Source: Bhargavaea cecembensis
GTDB lineage: Bacteria > Bacillota > Bacilli > Bacillales_A > Planococcaceae
Direction of reading: 5' to 3'
Assembly: GCF_001619585.1 (NCBI RefSeq)
Contig: NZ_LQNT01000009.1
Span: 930,001 to 994,000, forward strand
Length of the DNA stretch: 64,000 nt
The notes beneath the pieces were generated by a model that saw only the letters and a list, made by a program, of their open reading frames with translations, was not told the DNA's origin and did no database searches. This document shows positions 42,642 to 51,760 of this stretch, one piece after another. A program made the translations under genes and the position numbers. Position 1 is the first letter of the stretch. Each line of letters starts with the position of its first letter.

Positions 42642-43637
42642 TCATTCTTTAATGATTTCATCAGGCCAAGTGAGATCTATACTATTTTCTTTGTTACCGC
42701 TGGCTCTCCGCTTGTCGATATAGTTGTCATTAAGATTCAGCGAGTATGCACCAATAGGAATTCCGGTTAATTCATTGACCCCTGATGAAAGTGATTTAAT
42801 TATATCTGGATCCGGTGCCGCTTCTTCTTCCATATACAAGGTAATACCAAATGATACATGCTTCGCATCATAACCTGTTTTTTCTAATACTTGCCGGATT
42901 TGCTCTCCAGACACTTGCGGATTTTTCAAATAGAGTTTCAATGCATCTTCAAAAGCTGGCCCAAAGGGGCTGACGAGATAATAAACATTCGAGAAGCCGC
43001 TCCCCTTTACCTTTGAAACGGCTTCAGCAGTCAAACCGGTCACAGGATTAGAGTTAACAAACCCTTCAAGAAATTGATTCAGCTTGGTGAATTGTTCCGG
43101 GTATGCTTTTGCATAAAGCCAACCATATAGTGCAATTTCCACTTGACCTTCCTGGGTCCATACGTCATCCGTTCTCATTGTCCCGGTTGAAAAGTCATAA
43201 GGAACGATGGCATATGTATAGAAATGCGGGTCCGCCACCGATTCTACATAAACAGTTGCAGCATCCCGTGCACCGACAATGTTCATAACGGTTATTTCCG
43301 TTTTGTATTTTTTCATAAAGAAAGCGGAAACTGCGTCTTCAATTTCTTCGGATGCAGCCCTTGCCGTCTTTTGAATCTCTTGATTGGCATCCCGTAATTC
43401 GTAGCCCTCGCCAGTATAATCCTGTACCCTCACGAAGTTTTCTTTTTCATAGCCATTCTGCTTATCGCTGTTTGTATTTGAAGATGTCAGGTCTTCTTCT
43501 TCTCCGCCTGCTTCTAGGCCGGACCTTGAATCTGCATCTTTAACAACTTCGTCTTTTCCAGATGCAAAGTGACTGCACCCGCCAATAATCAAGGCGGCAC
43601 CAACCAGTCCGGCCAGAAACCTTTTATTAATCCCCAT
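42642..43637 (-). CDS. DUF1672 family lipoprotein
   Basis: A lipoprotein of 331 aa. Lipobox IIGGCS is near residues 17-22, followed by a Ser/Asp/Glu-rich linker to about 70. The DUF1672 core follows: FVRVQDYTGEGYELRDANQE, then VYVESVADPHFYTYAIVPYDF, the family's best conserved stretches. Function is unknown; relatives occur in Bacillus and Staphylococcus. CAGGAGG precedes ATG. Its base composition is closer to the island than to the right flank. Confidence 0.85.
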   Translation of the reverse strand: MGINKRFLAGLVGAALIIGGCSHFASGKDEVVKDADSRSGLEAGGEEEDLTSSNTNSDKQNGYEKENFVRVQDYTGEGYELRDANQEIQKTARAASEEIEDAVSAFFMKKYKTEITVMNIVGARDAATVYVESVADPHFYTYAIVPYDFSTGTMRTDDVWTQEGQVEIALYGWLYAKAYPEQFTKLNQFLEGFVNSNPVTGLTAEAVSKVKGSGFSNVYYLVSPFGPAFEDALKLYLKNPQVSGEQIRQVLEKTGYDAKHVSFGITLYMEEEAAPDPDIIKSLSSGVNELTGIPIGAYSLNLNDNYIDKRRASGNKENSIDLTWPDEIIKE

Positions 43638-43781
43638 AGTTGAACCTCCTGTCGGACTAACGCAGATACTTCCCTATCGGACAAGTGAAGTAGTCCTTCA
43701 ACTATATCATCCCAAAGACTGTAATCAGTCAATCTAGTAACCACTCACCCTCCCAAGGTAACTGCTCCTATCCCAAACGCA

Positions 43782-43817
43782 AAGACCGCCCGGAGAGTCT
43801 TCCCTCCAGACGGTCTT
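43782..43817 (-). terminator. Terminator after the acetoacetate-CoA ligase gene
   Basis: AAGACCG / CGGTCTT outer stem with an inner G-U-containing stem (TCTGGAG / CTCCGGG), about 20 nt past the stop, followed by TTTGCGTTT on the minus strand. Confidence 0.7.
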
Positions 43818-43838
43818 CGATTTAGAGACAGATTTTCC

Positions 43839-45827
43839 TTATCCAAACAGAGTCTCTGTACTGTTCTCCTTCAATTCCCCCGCCAACTCCATAAAGAACG
43901 GCAACGAATCTGGGTTACTCATAGAGTCTGGATTGATCACCTTTTCAGGGTCAAACCCAAGCAGAAGCTTCCGGATCGGGACTTCGAGCTTCTTGCCGTT
44001 CAGGGTTTTCGGGATGTCTGACACTTCGTAGATCTGATCCGGGATGAATCGTGGCGACAATTCTTCGCGAATCTGTTTCTTGATCTGGCCGGCCAGGTTC
44101 TCGTCGAGCTGGGCGCCTTCTTTCAGAACGACAAACAGCAGCAGAGACGCAGTCTTCCCGATCATCTCCAAGTCAATGACCAAGCTGTCGAACACGTCGT
44201 CCACACCCGCGATGACCCGGTACAGGTCGCTTGTGCCCATCCGGACGCCGGAACGGTTGATCGTGGAGTCGGAGCGGCCGTAGATGATACACCGGCCCTC
44301 TCCGTCGACTTTAATCCAGTCGCCATGTTTCCAGATACCCGGATAAGTGTCAAAGTAGCTTTCGTGGTAGCGCTCGTTGTTTTGGTCGCCCCAGAAGTAG
44401 ATCGGCATGCTCGGCATCGGTTTGGTGATGACGAGTTCACCCACTTCATCGGTCAGGGCGTTGCCTTGTTCGTCAAACGCTTCGGCAGCCACAGCCAGGC
44501 ACCGTCCCTGGATTTCCCCGATGCGTACCGGGTCGATTGGAACTCCGCCCACAAAGCCTCCGGCGATATCGGTACCGCCGCTGACCGACACGAGCCAGAC
44601 ATCGGATTTCACATGGTCATATACCCACCGGTAGCCTTCCGCCGTCAGCGGGGCGCCCGTGGAAAAAACGGATTTCAGTTTGCTGAGGTCGTGCTTGTCT
44701 TGCGGGCTGACGCCCATTTTCATGGAATTTAAAATAAACGGTGCGCTCGTGCCGAAGAAGGTGATTCCCGTTTCCTCCGCCAGTTCCCAAAGGACATTCA
44801 TGTCCGGATTGGAGGGGCTGCCGTCATAAAGGACGATTGTCGAGCCGGCCTGCCAGCTGCCGACGAGCAGGTTCCACATGATCCAGCCGGTCGAGGAAAA
44901 CCAGAAGACAACATCCTCGGGCCCGAGATCATGCTGGATCGTCATCAATTTCTTGGTTTCCAGTACGATTCCGCCGTGGCTGTGGACGATCGGTTTCGGC
45001 AGGCCTGTTGTACCGGACGAATAGACGATCCAGAGCGGATGGCTGAATGGGAGCCTATCCGCGGCTAGCGGGACATCCTCACCGAGCAAGTTCTCCCAGG
45101 CCGTGCAGTCCTCCGGCACGTCTTCCTGGATATACGGAACGAAGATGGTGTGCCGGACGGTCGGCAGCTGCTTCCGGATGTCCTCCACATCACCGCGCTT
45201 GTCAAATTTTTTTCCATTGTAGGAGTAGCCGTCCACTGCGATCAGGACGACGGGTTCAATCTGGCCGAACCGGGTGACCACGCTGTCCGAGCCGAAATCA
45301 GGCGCGCAGATCGACCATACGGCACCGATGCTTGCCGTTGCCAGGAAGGCGATCGCCGCTTCCGGAATGTTCGGCAGGTAAGCGGCGACCCGGTCCCCCG
45401 GTTTCACGCCCAGATCGCGGAGGTTATTGGCGACGGACGCCACCTGCTTCTCCAGCTCCCCCCAGCTGATGGAACGGGTCGGAATAAACTCGGAACGGGC
45501 ATGCAGCGCAGGCCTTCCCGCATCCCTGTTCGAGAAGACATTCTCCGTGAAGTTCAGCGACGCCCCCTGGAACCATTTGCATTCCATCATGGAACCGCCT
45601 TCCAATACATTCGTATAGGACGGTTCGCCGACCACGCCGGTATACTCCCAAATGCTTTCCCAGAACGCCTCCAGCTCATCCACCGACCATTTCCACAGCT
45701 CCGGATAATTCTCGACGTCAACCCCCTTTTCTTTCTTGAGCCAGGCCATGTAATCCCGCATGACCGACTGTTCAACCCTCTGTTCGGAAGGTGTCCAGAT
45801 AACCTCCCCCTGTGTGGCAGCTGTCAT
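43839..45827 (-). CDS. aacS: Acetoacetate-CoA ligase
   Basis: An AMP-forming ligase of 662 aa, the length of acetoacetyl-CoA synthetases. The N-terminal ACAS-like domain contains ELEAFWESIWEYTGV and FTENVFSNRD; the P-loop is YSSGTTGLPKPIVHSHGG (about 266-283); DGSPSNPD, FFGTSAPF, and the C-terminal SDSTINRSGVRMGTSDLY and KTLNGKKLEVPIRKLL (catalytic Lys) follow. The GSPSNPD and VRMGTSDLYRV patterns separate it from acetyl-CoA synthetase. It would activate acetoacetate for thiolysis. ATG overlaps the upstream MFS gene by 4 nt. Confidence 0.92.
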   Translation of the reverse strand: MTAATQGEVIWTPSEQRVEQSVMRDYMAWLKKEKGVDVENYPELWKWSVDELEAFWESIWEYTGVVGEPSYTNVLEGGSMMECKWFQGASLNFTENVFSNRDAGRPALHARSEFIPTRSISWGELEKQVASVANNLRDLGVKPGDRVAAYLPNIPEAAIAFLATASIGAVWSICAPDFGSDSVVTRFGQIEPVVLIAVDGYSYNGKKFDKRGDVEDIRKQLPTVRHTIFVPYIQEDVPEDCTAWENLLGEDVPLAADRLPFSHPLWIVYSSGTTGLPKPIVHSHGGIVLETKKLMTIQHDLGPEDVVFWFSSTGWIMWNLLVGSWQAGSTIVLYDGSPSNPDMNVLWELAEETGITFFGTSAPFILNSMKMGVSPQDKHDLSKLKSVFSTGAPLTAEGYRWVYDHVKSDVWLVSVSGGTDIAGGFVGGVPIDPVRIGEIQGRCLAVAAEAFDEQGNALTDEVGELVITKPMPSMPIYFWGDQNNERYHESYFDTYPGIWKHGDWIKVDGEGRCIIYGRSDSTINRSGVRMGTSDLYRVIAGVDDVFDSLVIDLEMIGKTASLLLFVVLKEGAQLDENLAGQIKKQIREELSPRFIPDQIYEVSDIPKTLNGKKLEVPIRKLLLGFDPEKVINPDSMSNPDSLPFFMELAGELKENSTETLFG

Positions 45828-47164
45828 TTCATTTCCCCCTCAATCGCAAGTTCTGTCTCAACTTCTTCAAGCGCATCTTTTTTCGCGATGTTCTTCTGGA
45901 GTTTCAGTCTCATCAGGGTAATGATCCCGACTGTGAGCATGCCGGAAAGGATGAACATGCCCTGCTGCAGCGTGACCAGGCCGAGGATCATCGGGCCGAC
46001 AAACCCGCCCAGTGCGGCAAACGAGTTGACGAGCGCAATGCCGACCGGCGCCGTGTTTTCCGTGAAAAAGAATGTCATGTAGGCAAAGAAGCAGCCTGTG
46101 AACCCGTAAAGTCCGAAAGATGTGATGGTCAGCATCAGGACAACCGGGACAACCGAACTGGAAAGTCCGCAGCCGATGAATCCGACAATGGCAACGAGGA
46201 AGCAGAGCAGCAGGTGGGTTTTATGGGCCCCAGTGCGGTCCGCGCTCCACCCCATCAGCAGGATGGCCGGAATCCCGACCAGGGACGGGATCATCGCGAG
46301 CCAGCCGATCTCCATGTTCGTCGTCGTGCTCACAGATAGCGACTTGATGATCGTCGGCAACCAGAACGACAGGCCGTAGATTGCGCTGTATCCCGTGAAG
46401 TAAAGCAGGGACAGCTTCCATACCCGAGAGTCTTTGATCATGTCGAGCTTCGATACTTTATTGATGGAAGACGAGATGTTCCGCTCTTCTTCCAGTTCAC
46501 TTTCCAGCCAGGTTTTCTCCTCGTCGGTCAGCCACTTAGCATCCTTCGGGCGGTTCGTCATCCAGAACAGGACGGCCACACCAAGCAGGAGAGCCGGGAT
46601 CCCTTCCAGGATGAACATCCAGCGCCAGCCCTGCATTCCCGCCCACGAAATGTTATCGATGATCCACGTGGATACCGGCGCACCAATGATGCCGCCGATC
46701 GGCAACGCCAAAAGCAGCACAGCCGTCGCTCGACCCCGCTCCGAAGCGCGGAACCAGTACGTCAGGTAAAGAATGACCCCCGGGAAAAATCCGGCTTCCG
46801 CCACCCCGAGAAGAAAGCGAAGAATATAAAGATGTGTCGCTGACTGGGCAAAACCGGTCAGGACGACGACGATTCCCCAGGTGATCATGATGCGCGCGAT
46901 CCACAGCTTCGCGCCCACCTTGCTCATGATCATATTGCTCGGTACTTCAAAGAAGAAATAACCGATAAAGAAGATTCCCGATAGAAGCCCAAACACTTCC
47001 GCGGACAAAGCAAGATCGGCATTCATCTCCAACGCCGCGTAGCCCAGGTTGACCCGGTCCAGATAAGCGATGACATAAAGGACTAGGATAAATGGCAAGA
47101 TTCGTTTCATCGTCTTGGAAATGGTGCTTTTCTCAATTCCCCTGATTACTTCCGCCTGGTTCAT
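45824..47164 (-). CDS. MFS transporter, anion:cation symporter (ACS/phthalate permease) type
   Basis: A 12-helix carrier of 446 aa. Near the N-terminus is YVIAYLDRVNLGYAAL, the ACS family landmark, then the FLLGVAEAGFFPGVILYLTYWF segment of helix 5 (in part) and RASERGRATA in the loop. ACS carriers take up organic anions such as tartrate, glucarate or phthalate. With acetoacetate-CoA ligase 4 nt overlapping downstream, a ketone body or another short keto acid is a reasonable ligand. It diverges from a TetR gene, with palindromic operators between. Confidence 0.9.
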   Translation of the reverse strand: MNQAEVIRGIEKSTISKTMKRILPFILVLYVIAYLDRVNLGYAALEMNADLALSAEVFGLLSGIFFIGYFFFEVPSNMIMSKVGAKLWIARIMITWGIVVVLTGFAQSATHLYILRFLLGVAEAGFFPGVILYLTYWFRASERGRATAVLLLALPIGGIIGAPVSTWIIDNISWAGMQGWRWMFILEGIPALLLGVAVLFWMTNRPKDAKWLTDEEKTWLESELEEERNISSSINKVSKLDMIKDSRVWKLSLLYFTGYSAIYGLSFWLPTIIKSLSVSTTTNMEIGWLAMIPSLVGIPAILLMGWSADRTGAHKTHLLLCFLVAIVGFIGCGLSSSVVPVVLMLTITSFGLYGFTGCFFAYMTFFFTENTAPVGIALVNSFAALGGFVGPMILGLVTLQQGMFILSGMLTVGIITLMRLKLQKNIAKKDALEEVETELAIEGEMK

Positions 47165-47292
47165 CTCAATTTCCCCCTCTTTGGATTAAACCTGAATGGC
47201 TGCGACAGGTTGCATGTTCGTCTTTTCCGCTCCTCTTTTTGAATGCGCTTTCATAATACTTTACAACCATCCCCCGTTCCGAAATAATGAAG

Positions 47293-47343
47293 AGACTACG
47301 GTCTGTATCTAATAAATTGACAGACTAAAGTCTACTTGTCAAT
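47293..47343. promoter_or_regulatory. Two TetR operators in the MFS/tetR divergent region
   Basis: AGACTACGGTCT (47293-47304) and AGACTAAAGTCT (47322-47333), centres 29 bp apart. The second lies inside TTGACA...TGTCAA (47317-47343), a pair of facing -35 elements, so binding would block both directions. The same motif occurs before the paralogous TetR at 58.2 kb. Confidence 0.75.
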
Positions 47344-47376
47344 AAGTATTATCAAAATTCTGAAAGGGTTGATTAT

Positions 47377-47976
47377 ATGAACGTCAGACAGAAACAGGGC
47401 CAGAAAACCAAACAGAAAATCATAGAAGCCGCCATCGCCCTCTTTCACGAACGCGGCTTCAATAATGTTACGGTTGATGAAATCGTGGCCGTGACCAACA
47501 CCTCGAAAGGCGCCTTCTACAATCACTTCACGAGCAAGCACGAAGTCTTCGCAGAACAATTCAAGCAGATTGACCAGTTCTACGTTGAGCATCTGGTGCC
47601 CCAGCTCGACGCCGATCAACCGGTCATGGAGCGGCTCACCCTCTTTCTCGAACTCCAGATGACTTACCTCCAAAACAAAATCGGCTGGGATGTCACCCGA
47701 ACCATCTACGAACAGGAACTTAGCACAGAGCGTTCCTCGTATTTTCTCGACCCGGACCGGCCGCTCTACGATATTTTGTTCAGCCTGTGCCAGGAAGGCA
47801 TTGAAAAGAGTGAATTCAAGGAAGGATACAGGGCGCATAACATCGTAACGGTACTGATTCACGGGATGCGCGGGGTGCTGTACAACTGGAGCCTGAACCG
47901 CGGGAGGACTTCGCTGGTGGATGAGCAGCGGATGGTGTTCAGGGCGTTGTTGGATGGGTTGAAGACTGGTGATTAA
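47377..47976 (+). CDS. TetR family transcriptional regulator A
   Basis: A regulator of 199 aa with N-terminal HTH at about 10-56 (VTVDEIVAVTNTSKGAFYNHFTSK in part). The ligand-binding domain is helical. It is divergent from the MFS-acetoacetate-CoA ligase operon and presumably represses it. It is a paralogue of the TetR protein at 57564-58193: DEIV, TSKGAFY/SSKGAFY and the C-terminal MRGxLYxW are shared. Confidence 0.92.
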   Translation: MNVRQKQGQKTKQKIIEAAIALFHERGFNNVTVDEIVAVTNTSKGAFYNHFTSKHEVFAEQFKQIDQFYVEHLVPQLDADQPVMERLTLFLELQMTYLQNKIGWDVTRTIYEQELSTERSSYFLDPDRPLYDILFSLCQEGIEKSEFKEGYRAHNIVTVLIHGMRGVLYNWSLNRGRTSLVDEQRMVFRALLDGLKTGD

Positions 47977-48002
47977 CAGACGATGAAATACTAAACAAAA
48001 GA

Positions 48003-48034
48003 CGGAGAACGCATTCCTGCGTTCTCCGCTTTTT
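48003..48034 (+). terminator. Terminator after tetR A
   Basis: A perfect 10-bp stem CGGAGAACGC / GCGTTCTCCG with a 6-nt loop is followed by CTTTTT. Confidence 0.9.
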
Positions 48035-48083
48035 CATTCACAAAATTATAGCACTAAAGTTTTCTAAAAAGTTAAAATAGTTA

Positions 48084-48112
48084 TTGACGAACTAGTCCTA
48101 CTTTTCTATTAT
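48084..48112 (+). promoter_or_regulatory. SigA promoter of gntR-TRAP operon
   Basis: TTGACG (48084-48089), 17-nt spacer, TATTAT (48107-48112). The start would fall inside the GntR operator just downstream. Confidence 0.8.
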
Positions 48113-48115
48113 TGC

Positions 48116-48130
48116 TGTATACAGTATACA
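48116..48130. promoter_or_regulatory. GntR operator TGTATAC-A-GTATACA
   Basis: A perfect 15-bp palindrome at the expected transcription start of gntR, identical to the one at 51719-51733 before the aminotransferase. It is of the type bound by FCD-class GntR repressors. Confidence 0.85.
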
Positions 48131-48153
48131 TATCTGCAAAGGTGGGTGATCGA

Positions 48154-48807
48154 TTGCGACGAATTGCACCTAGAGAAACACTCGCTCAACAAGCTTATCG
48201 TCAATTAAAAGAAGAAATTGTTTCCGGACGACTTGAACCCAATGAAGAGCTGCCGGAAGAAAGATTGTCTGCCCAATTGGGGATCAGCCGTACCCCTCTC
48301 CGGGAAGCATTGATGAGGCTTTCAATGGAAGGGTTAGTGATTCTTAAAAAAGGAAGTCCCGCTACCGTTGCAACGTTCACCAAAGAAGAATCCAGGCATC
48401 TGATGGAAATTCGGCGAGTTCTGGAAGTCCACAATCTGGAAAAGATTTCAGATGACCTGAATGACAGCGTTTTCGATAAGTTGGATTCCAATCTGGCAAG
48501 CCAGGCGGAAGCTGTCGGCAGCGATGACTTTCACAACTTCATCGAATATGACCGGGAGTTCCACCTGATCCTCTCATCCCTGAACGAAAATCCGAAAACG
48601 AGAGAACTCCTCAACCAGATGAACACCGGGGTGAACAGGGCATTCCTGATCCTCTCCAACACCCTTCCCATCAGCGCAAAGGATGCTTATGAAGAGCACC
48701 GCAAAATCGTCGAGTCGCTGAAAGCCGGGGACATCGACCGCGCCAAGCAATTGATGACAGAACATCTGATGAATGTGGAAAAACGCTTCCTAAAATACTA
48801 TCAGTAA
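48154..48807 (+). CDS. GntR family regulator (FCD domain) of the TRAP-aminotransferase unit
   Basis: A FadR-subfamily regulator of 217 aa. The winged HTH is at about 10-70 (LPEERLSAQLGISRTPLREALMRL in part), and the FCD effector domain follows with metal-type His residues in DREFHLILSSL and EEHRKIVESL. TTG 48154 is 8 nt after AAAGGTGG; GTG 48142 is an in-frame alternative. It overlaps no gene and leads the TRAP genes 11 nt later. Identical palindromes at its own promoter and before the aminotransferase mark its regulon. Confidence 0.9.
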   Translation: MRRIAPRETLAQQAYRQLKEEIVSGRLEPNEELPEERLSAQLGISRTPLREALMRLSMEGLVILKKGSPATVATFTKEESRHLMEIRRVLEVHNLEKISDDLNDSVFDKLDSNLASQAEAVGSDDFHNFIEYDREFHLILSSLNENPKTRELLNQMNTGVNRAFLILSNTLPISAKDAYEEHRKIVESLKAGDIDRAKQLMTEHLMNVEKRFLKYYQ

Positions 48808-48818
48808 GGATGATGACG

Positions 48819-49841
48819 TTGAAAAAACTAGTATTAATGCTTGCGATGGCAGCCTTGGTTGCCTCAGGATGTGGCCGTCCGACAGACAGTTCACCGTCTG
48901 CGGAAGGCAGCGAGAACTCCGAACAGTACACAATCCGGATCGCCCACCTCGTATCTGAAGAACAGTCCAGCCACATCGCAGCCGAAAAGTTCAAGGAACG
49001 TCTTGAAGAAGAATCAGATGGCCGACTGAAAGTTGAAATCTACCCGAACGGTCAGCTGTACCCTTCCGACCGGGAAGCGATTGAAGCCGTTCAGCTCGGA
49101 AACGTCGAGATGACAATCCCGGCACTTGCGCCTATGGCATCATTCAACGACAAATTCCTCGTCTTTGACCTTCCGTTCCTGTTTGAAGATCATGAGTCCG
49201 CCTATGCCGCGCTTGACGGCGAACTTGGCCAGGAACTGCTCAAAGAGCTCGAAGCAGATAAGCTGAAAGGTCTGGCATTCGGGGAAAACGGCTTCCGCCA
49301 CATCTCCAACAATGAAGGCCCGGTTGAATCTCCGGAAGATCTGGCCGGCCAGAAGTTCCGGACGCTTGAAAATCCGCTCCATACCGATACGTTCAAGTCG
49401 TTCGGCACAAATGCTTCCCCGTTTGCATTCGGCGAACTCTATACTGCACTCCAGCAGAAAACATATGACGCCATGGAGGCACCGATCTCCCTTTACTACA
49501 CGAACAAATTCTATGAAGTCCAGGATTACCTGACGATGTCCGGCCACGTCTATGCGGCCACACTCCTTCTCATGAACAACGACTTCTACAACGGCCTGCC
49601 TGAAGACCTCCAGGAACTGCTCATGGAAAAAGCCATTGAGTTCCGAGATGAACAGCGTGAACTGGCCCAGAAACAAGACAAAGAATTCCTCGAGAAGCTG
49701 AAGGAAAGCGGAATGCAAGTCAACGAACTTTCCGCAGAGCAGAAAAAGGCATTCCGCGAAGCGGCACAACCTGTTTATGACAAGTACGTTCCTCAGATCG
49801 GGGAAGACATCGTTGATAAAGCAATGAATGCGAAGAAATAA
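48819..49841 (+). CDS. dctP: TRAP transporter substrate-binding lipoprotein (DctP)
   Basis: A binding lipoprotein of 340 aa. Lipobox LVASGC is near residues 14-19, then a Ser/Glu linker. DctP landmarks: IRIAHLVSEEQSSHIAAEKF, EIYPNGQLYPSDREAIEAVQLG, and the ligand-contacting Arg in LAGQKFRTLENPLH. TTG 48819 fits AAGGA with 8-nt spacing. This TRAP system is in P-Q-M order, unlike the P-M-Q set at 12-15 kb, so they are separate systems. Confidence 0.9.
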   Translation: MKKLVLMLAMAALVASGCGRPTDSSPSAEGSENSEQYTIRIAHLVSEEQSSHIAAEKFKERLEEESDGRLKVEIYPNGQLYPSDREAIEAVQLGNVEMTIPALAPMASFNDKFLVFDLPFLFEDHESAYAALDGELGQELLKELEADKLKGLAFGENGFRHISNNEGPVESPEDLAGQKFRTLENPLHTDTFKSFGTNASPFAFGELYTALQQKTYDAMEAPISLYYTNKFYEVQDYLTMSGHVYAATLLLMNNDFYNGLPEDLQELLMEKAIEFRDEQRELAQKQDKEFLEKLKESGMQVNELSAEQKKAFREAAQPVYDKYVPQIGEDIVDKAMNAKK

Positions 49842-49857
49842 ATAGAACTCACAAAAG

Positions 49858-49890
49858 ATGGGGAATCCGGGCAGTACACGGATTCCCCAT
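49858..49890 (+). terminator. Intra-operon stem-loop between dctP and dctQ
   Basis: A perfect 12-bp stem ATGGGGAATCCG / CGGATTCCCCAT with a 9-nt loop and no T tract. It probably stabilises the dctP mRNA 3' end. Confidence 0.7.
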
Positions 49891-49910
49891 TCGCAAAAGG
49901 ACGTGACCCT

Positions 49911-50405
49911 ATGGCAAAGAAGCTTGCCAGATTCGAAGAAATCATTCTTGTATCCACGCTTGTCCTGATGGTCCTCCTGATCTTTTCACAGGTGGTCGGT
50001 CGCTACCTCTTCCAATCCGCTCCAAGCTGGACAGAGGAACTGGCCCGGTATATCCATATTTTCCAGGTATGGATCGGCGCCAGCTATGCAGTGAAGCTAA
50101 GGCAGCATATCCGGGTGGAAGCCTTTATCACCCGCCTTAGCGGTACACCACGAAAAATCCTGGAGACCATCAGCACACTGATCTGGTTTTTGCTGGCCCT
50201 GTTTCTCGCGGTCATGGGCACCAAGCTCGTGATGATGAGCATTGAATTCGGCCAGGTGAGTCCGGCGATGCAGCTGCCGATCTGGATTCCTTTTCTGGCC
50301 ATCCCGCTCGGTTCAGCCGGAATGGTCTTCCGCCTGGCACAGCGGTTTATCGAAATCTGGCGAGGAGACTATGAGGATCCCCCAATCGAGGAGACGATGA
50401 TATGA
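49911..50405 (+). CDS. dctQ: TRAP transporter small permease (DctQ)
   Basis: A four-helix protein of 164 aa. The conserved segment between helices 1 and 2 is RYLFQSAPSWTEELARYIHIFQVWIG (in part RYLFQSAPSWTEELARY), with KLRQHIRVEAF after helix 2, both strong DctQ landmarks. Its end overlaps the dctM start by 4 nt. Confidence 0.92.
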   Translation: MAKKLARFEEIILVSTLVLMVLLIFSQVVGRYLFQSAPSWTEELARYIHIFQVWIGASYAVKLRQHIRVEAFITRLSGTPRKILETISTLIWFLLALFLAVMGTKLVMMSIEFGQVSPAMQLPIWIPFLAIPLGSAGMVFRLAQRFIEIWRGDYEDPPIEETMI

Positions 50406-51685
50406 CAGTCGCATTATTGTTCGGAACACTGTTTATCTGCCTGCTGATCGGCGTGCCGATCGCCATCTCTCTAGGGGTTGCCGCACTTGTTGCCATCTAT
50501 TTCGGATCGACCTTGCCCCTTGAGATTATTTCGCAAAAAGCTTTCACGTCACTGGACTCATTTCCGCTGCTCGCCATTCCATTCTTTATGCTCGCAGGTA
50601 TCCTGATGGGCAAAGGCGGTGTGTCCAAGCGACTGCTTAACCTGGCGACGACGATCGTCGGGTGGATCACCGGCGGACTCTCGGCCGTGACCATCGTTGC
50701 CAGTATGTTCTTTGCTGCCATATCGGGTTCGGGCCCTGCAACGGTGGCGGCAATCGGCGGATTCATGATTCCCGAAATGATCCGGAAACGATACGACAGC
50801 GGCTTCGCCGCTGCGGTTTCCGCCTCTGCCGGTTCCATCGGCGTCATCATCCCGCCCAGTATCCCGTTTGTCCTTTTCGGAGTCATCGGAAGCGTCTCCG
50901 TCGGCAGCCTTTTCCTCGCCGGAGTGATCCCGGGGCTTCTGATCGGGATTGGCCTGATCATCACTTCCTACATCATTGCCAAGAAAAAGGGGTATGTGGC
51001 GCAAGATATCGACGGCTTCTCCATGAAGGATGTCCTGAAAGCCACCTTTGACGCCAAATGGGCGCTTCTCATTCCGGTCATTATTTTGGGAGGCATCTAC
51101 GGAGGTATCTTCTCCCCTACTGAAGCAGCCGTAGTCGCAGCTGTGTACGCCTTCTTCGTCGGGAAATTTGTCTACAAGGAATTGAGCTGGGAGGACGTCT
51201 TTGAAAGCTTCCGCGAATCGGTGGTCATCAATGCCACGACGATGATCATTATCGGATTGTCGGTGTCGTTCGCCTACTTCATGACGCTCGAACAGATTCC
51301 GGGCCAGCTAGCCCAGATTCTTACCGACTTGTCGTCGAACCCTCTTGTTATTCTGCTGTTGATCAACATCCTGCTGCTGATTGTCGGAATGTTTATCGAC
51401 ACCATCTCTGCACTCGTCGTGCTGACGCCAATTTTGCTGCCGATCGTTACAGAGGTCGGCGTGGACCCTGTGCATTTTGGCGTCATCCTCGTCGCCAACC
51501 TCGCCATCGGGTTTATCACGCCTCCGCTCGGGGTCAACCTGTTTGTTGCTTCCAGCGTCGGCAATGTGAAGTTTGAAAAGATTGTAGTTGGTGTGATTCC
51601 GTTCCTGCTTACGATGATCATCTGCCTGCTTCTAATTACGTATGTTCCTGCCCTGTCCACATGGCTCCCAGGATTATTTGGCTGA
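50402..51685 (+). CDS. dctM: TRAP transporter large permease (DctM)
   Basis: A hydrophobic permease of 427 aa with about twelve membrane segments. Landmarks: FAAISGSGPATVAAIGGFMIPEM near 100-122, GVIIPPSIPFVLFGVIG near 143, FSPTEAAVVAAVYAFFVG near 237, and FITPPLGVNLFVASSV near 375. It completes the second TRAP system. A terminator overlaps its stop codon. Confidence 0.94.
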   Translation: MTVALLFGTLFICLLIGVPIAISLGVAALVAIYFGSTLPLEIISQKAFTSLDSFPLLAIPFFMLAGILMGKGGVSKRLLNLATTIVGWITGGLSAVTIVASMFFAAISGSGPATVAAIGGFMIPEMIRKRYDSGFAAAVSASAGSIGVIIPPSIPFVLFGVIGSVSVGSLFLAGVIPGLLIGIGLIITSYIIAKKKGYVAQDIDGFSMKDVLKATFDAKWALLIPVIILGGIYGGIFSPTEAAVVAAVYAFFVGKFVYKELSWEDVFESFRESVVINATTMIIIGLSVSFAYFMTLEQIPGQLAQILTDLSSNPLVILLLINILLLIVGMFIDTISALVVLTPILLPIVTEVGVDPVHFGVILVANLAIGFITPPLGVNLFVASSVGNVKFEKIVVGVIPFLLTMIICLLLITYVPALSTWLPGLFG

Positions 51686-51704
51686 AACAGTCAAATAATC
51701 CTTT
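51671..51704 (+). terminator. Terminator overlapping the dctM stop
   Basis: A perfect 10-bp stem GGATTATTTG / CAAATAATCC is followed by TTTCCC. It partly insulates the aminotransferase gene downstream. Confidence 0.7.
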
Positions 51705-51718
51705 CCCAAAAATACAGC

Positions 51719-51733
51719 TGTATACAGTATACA
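51719..51733. promoter_or_regulatory. GntR operator before the aminotransferase gene
   Basis: TGTATACAGTATACA, identical over 15 bp to 48116-48130. It lies 28 bp before the aminotransferase ATG. Confidence 0.85.
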
Positions 51734-51760
51734 GAGTGATCGTGAAGGACGTGAAACTGC

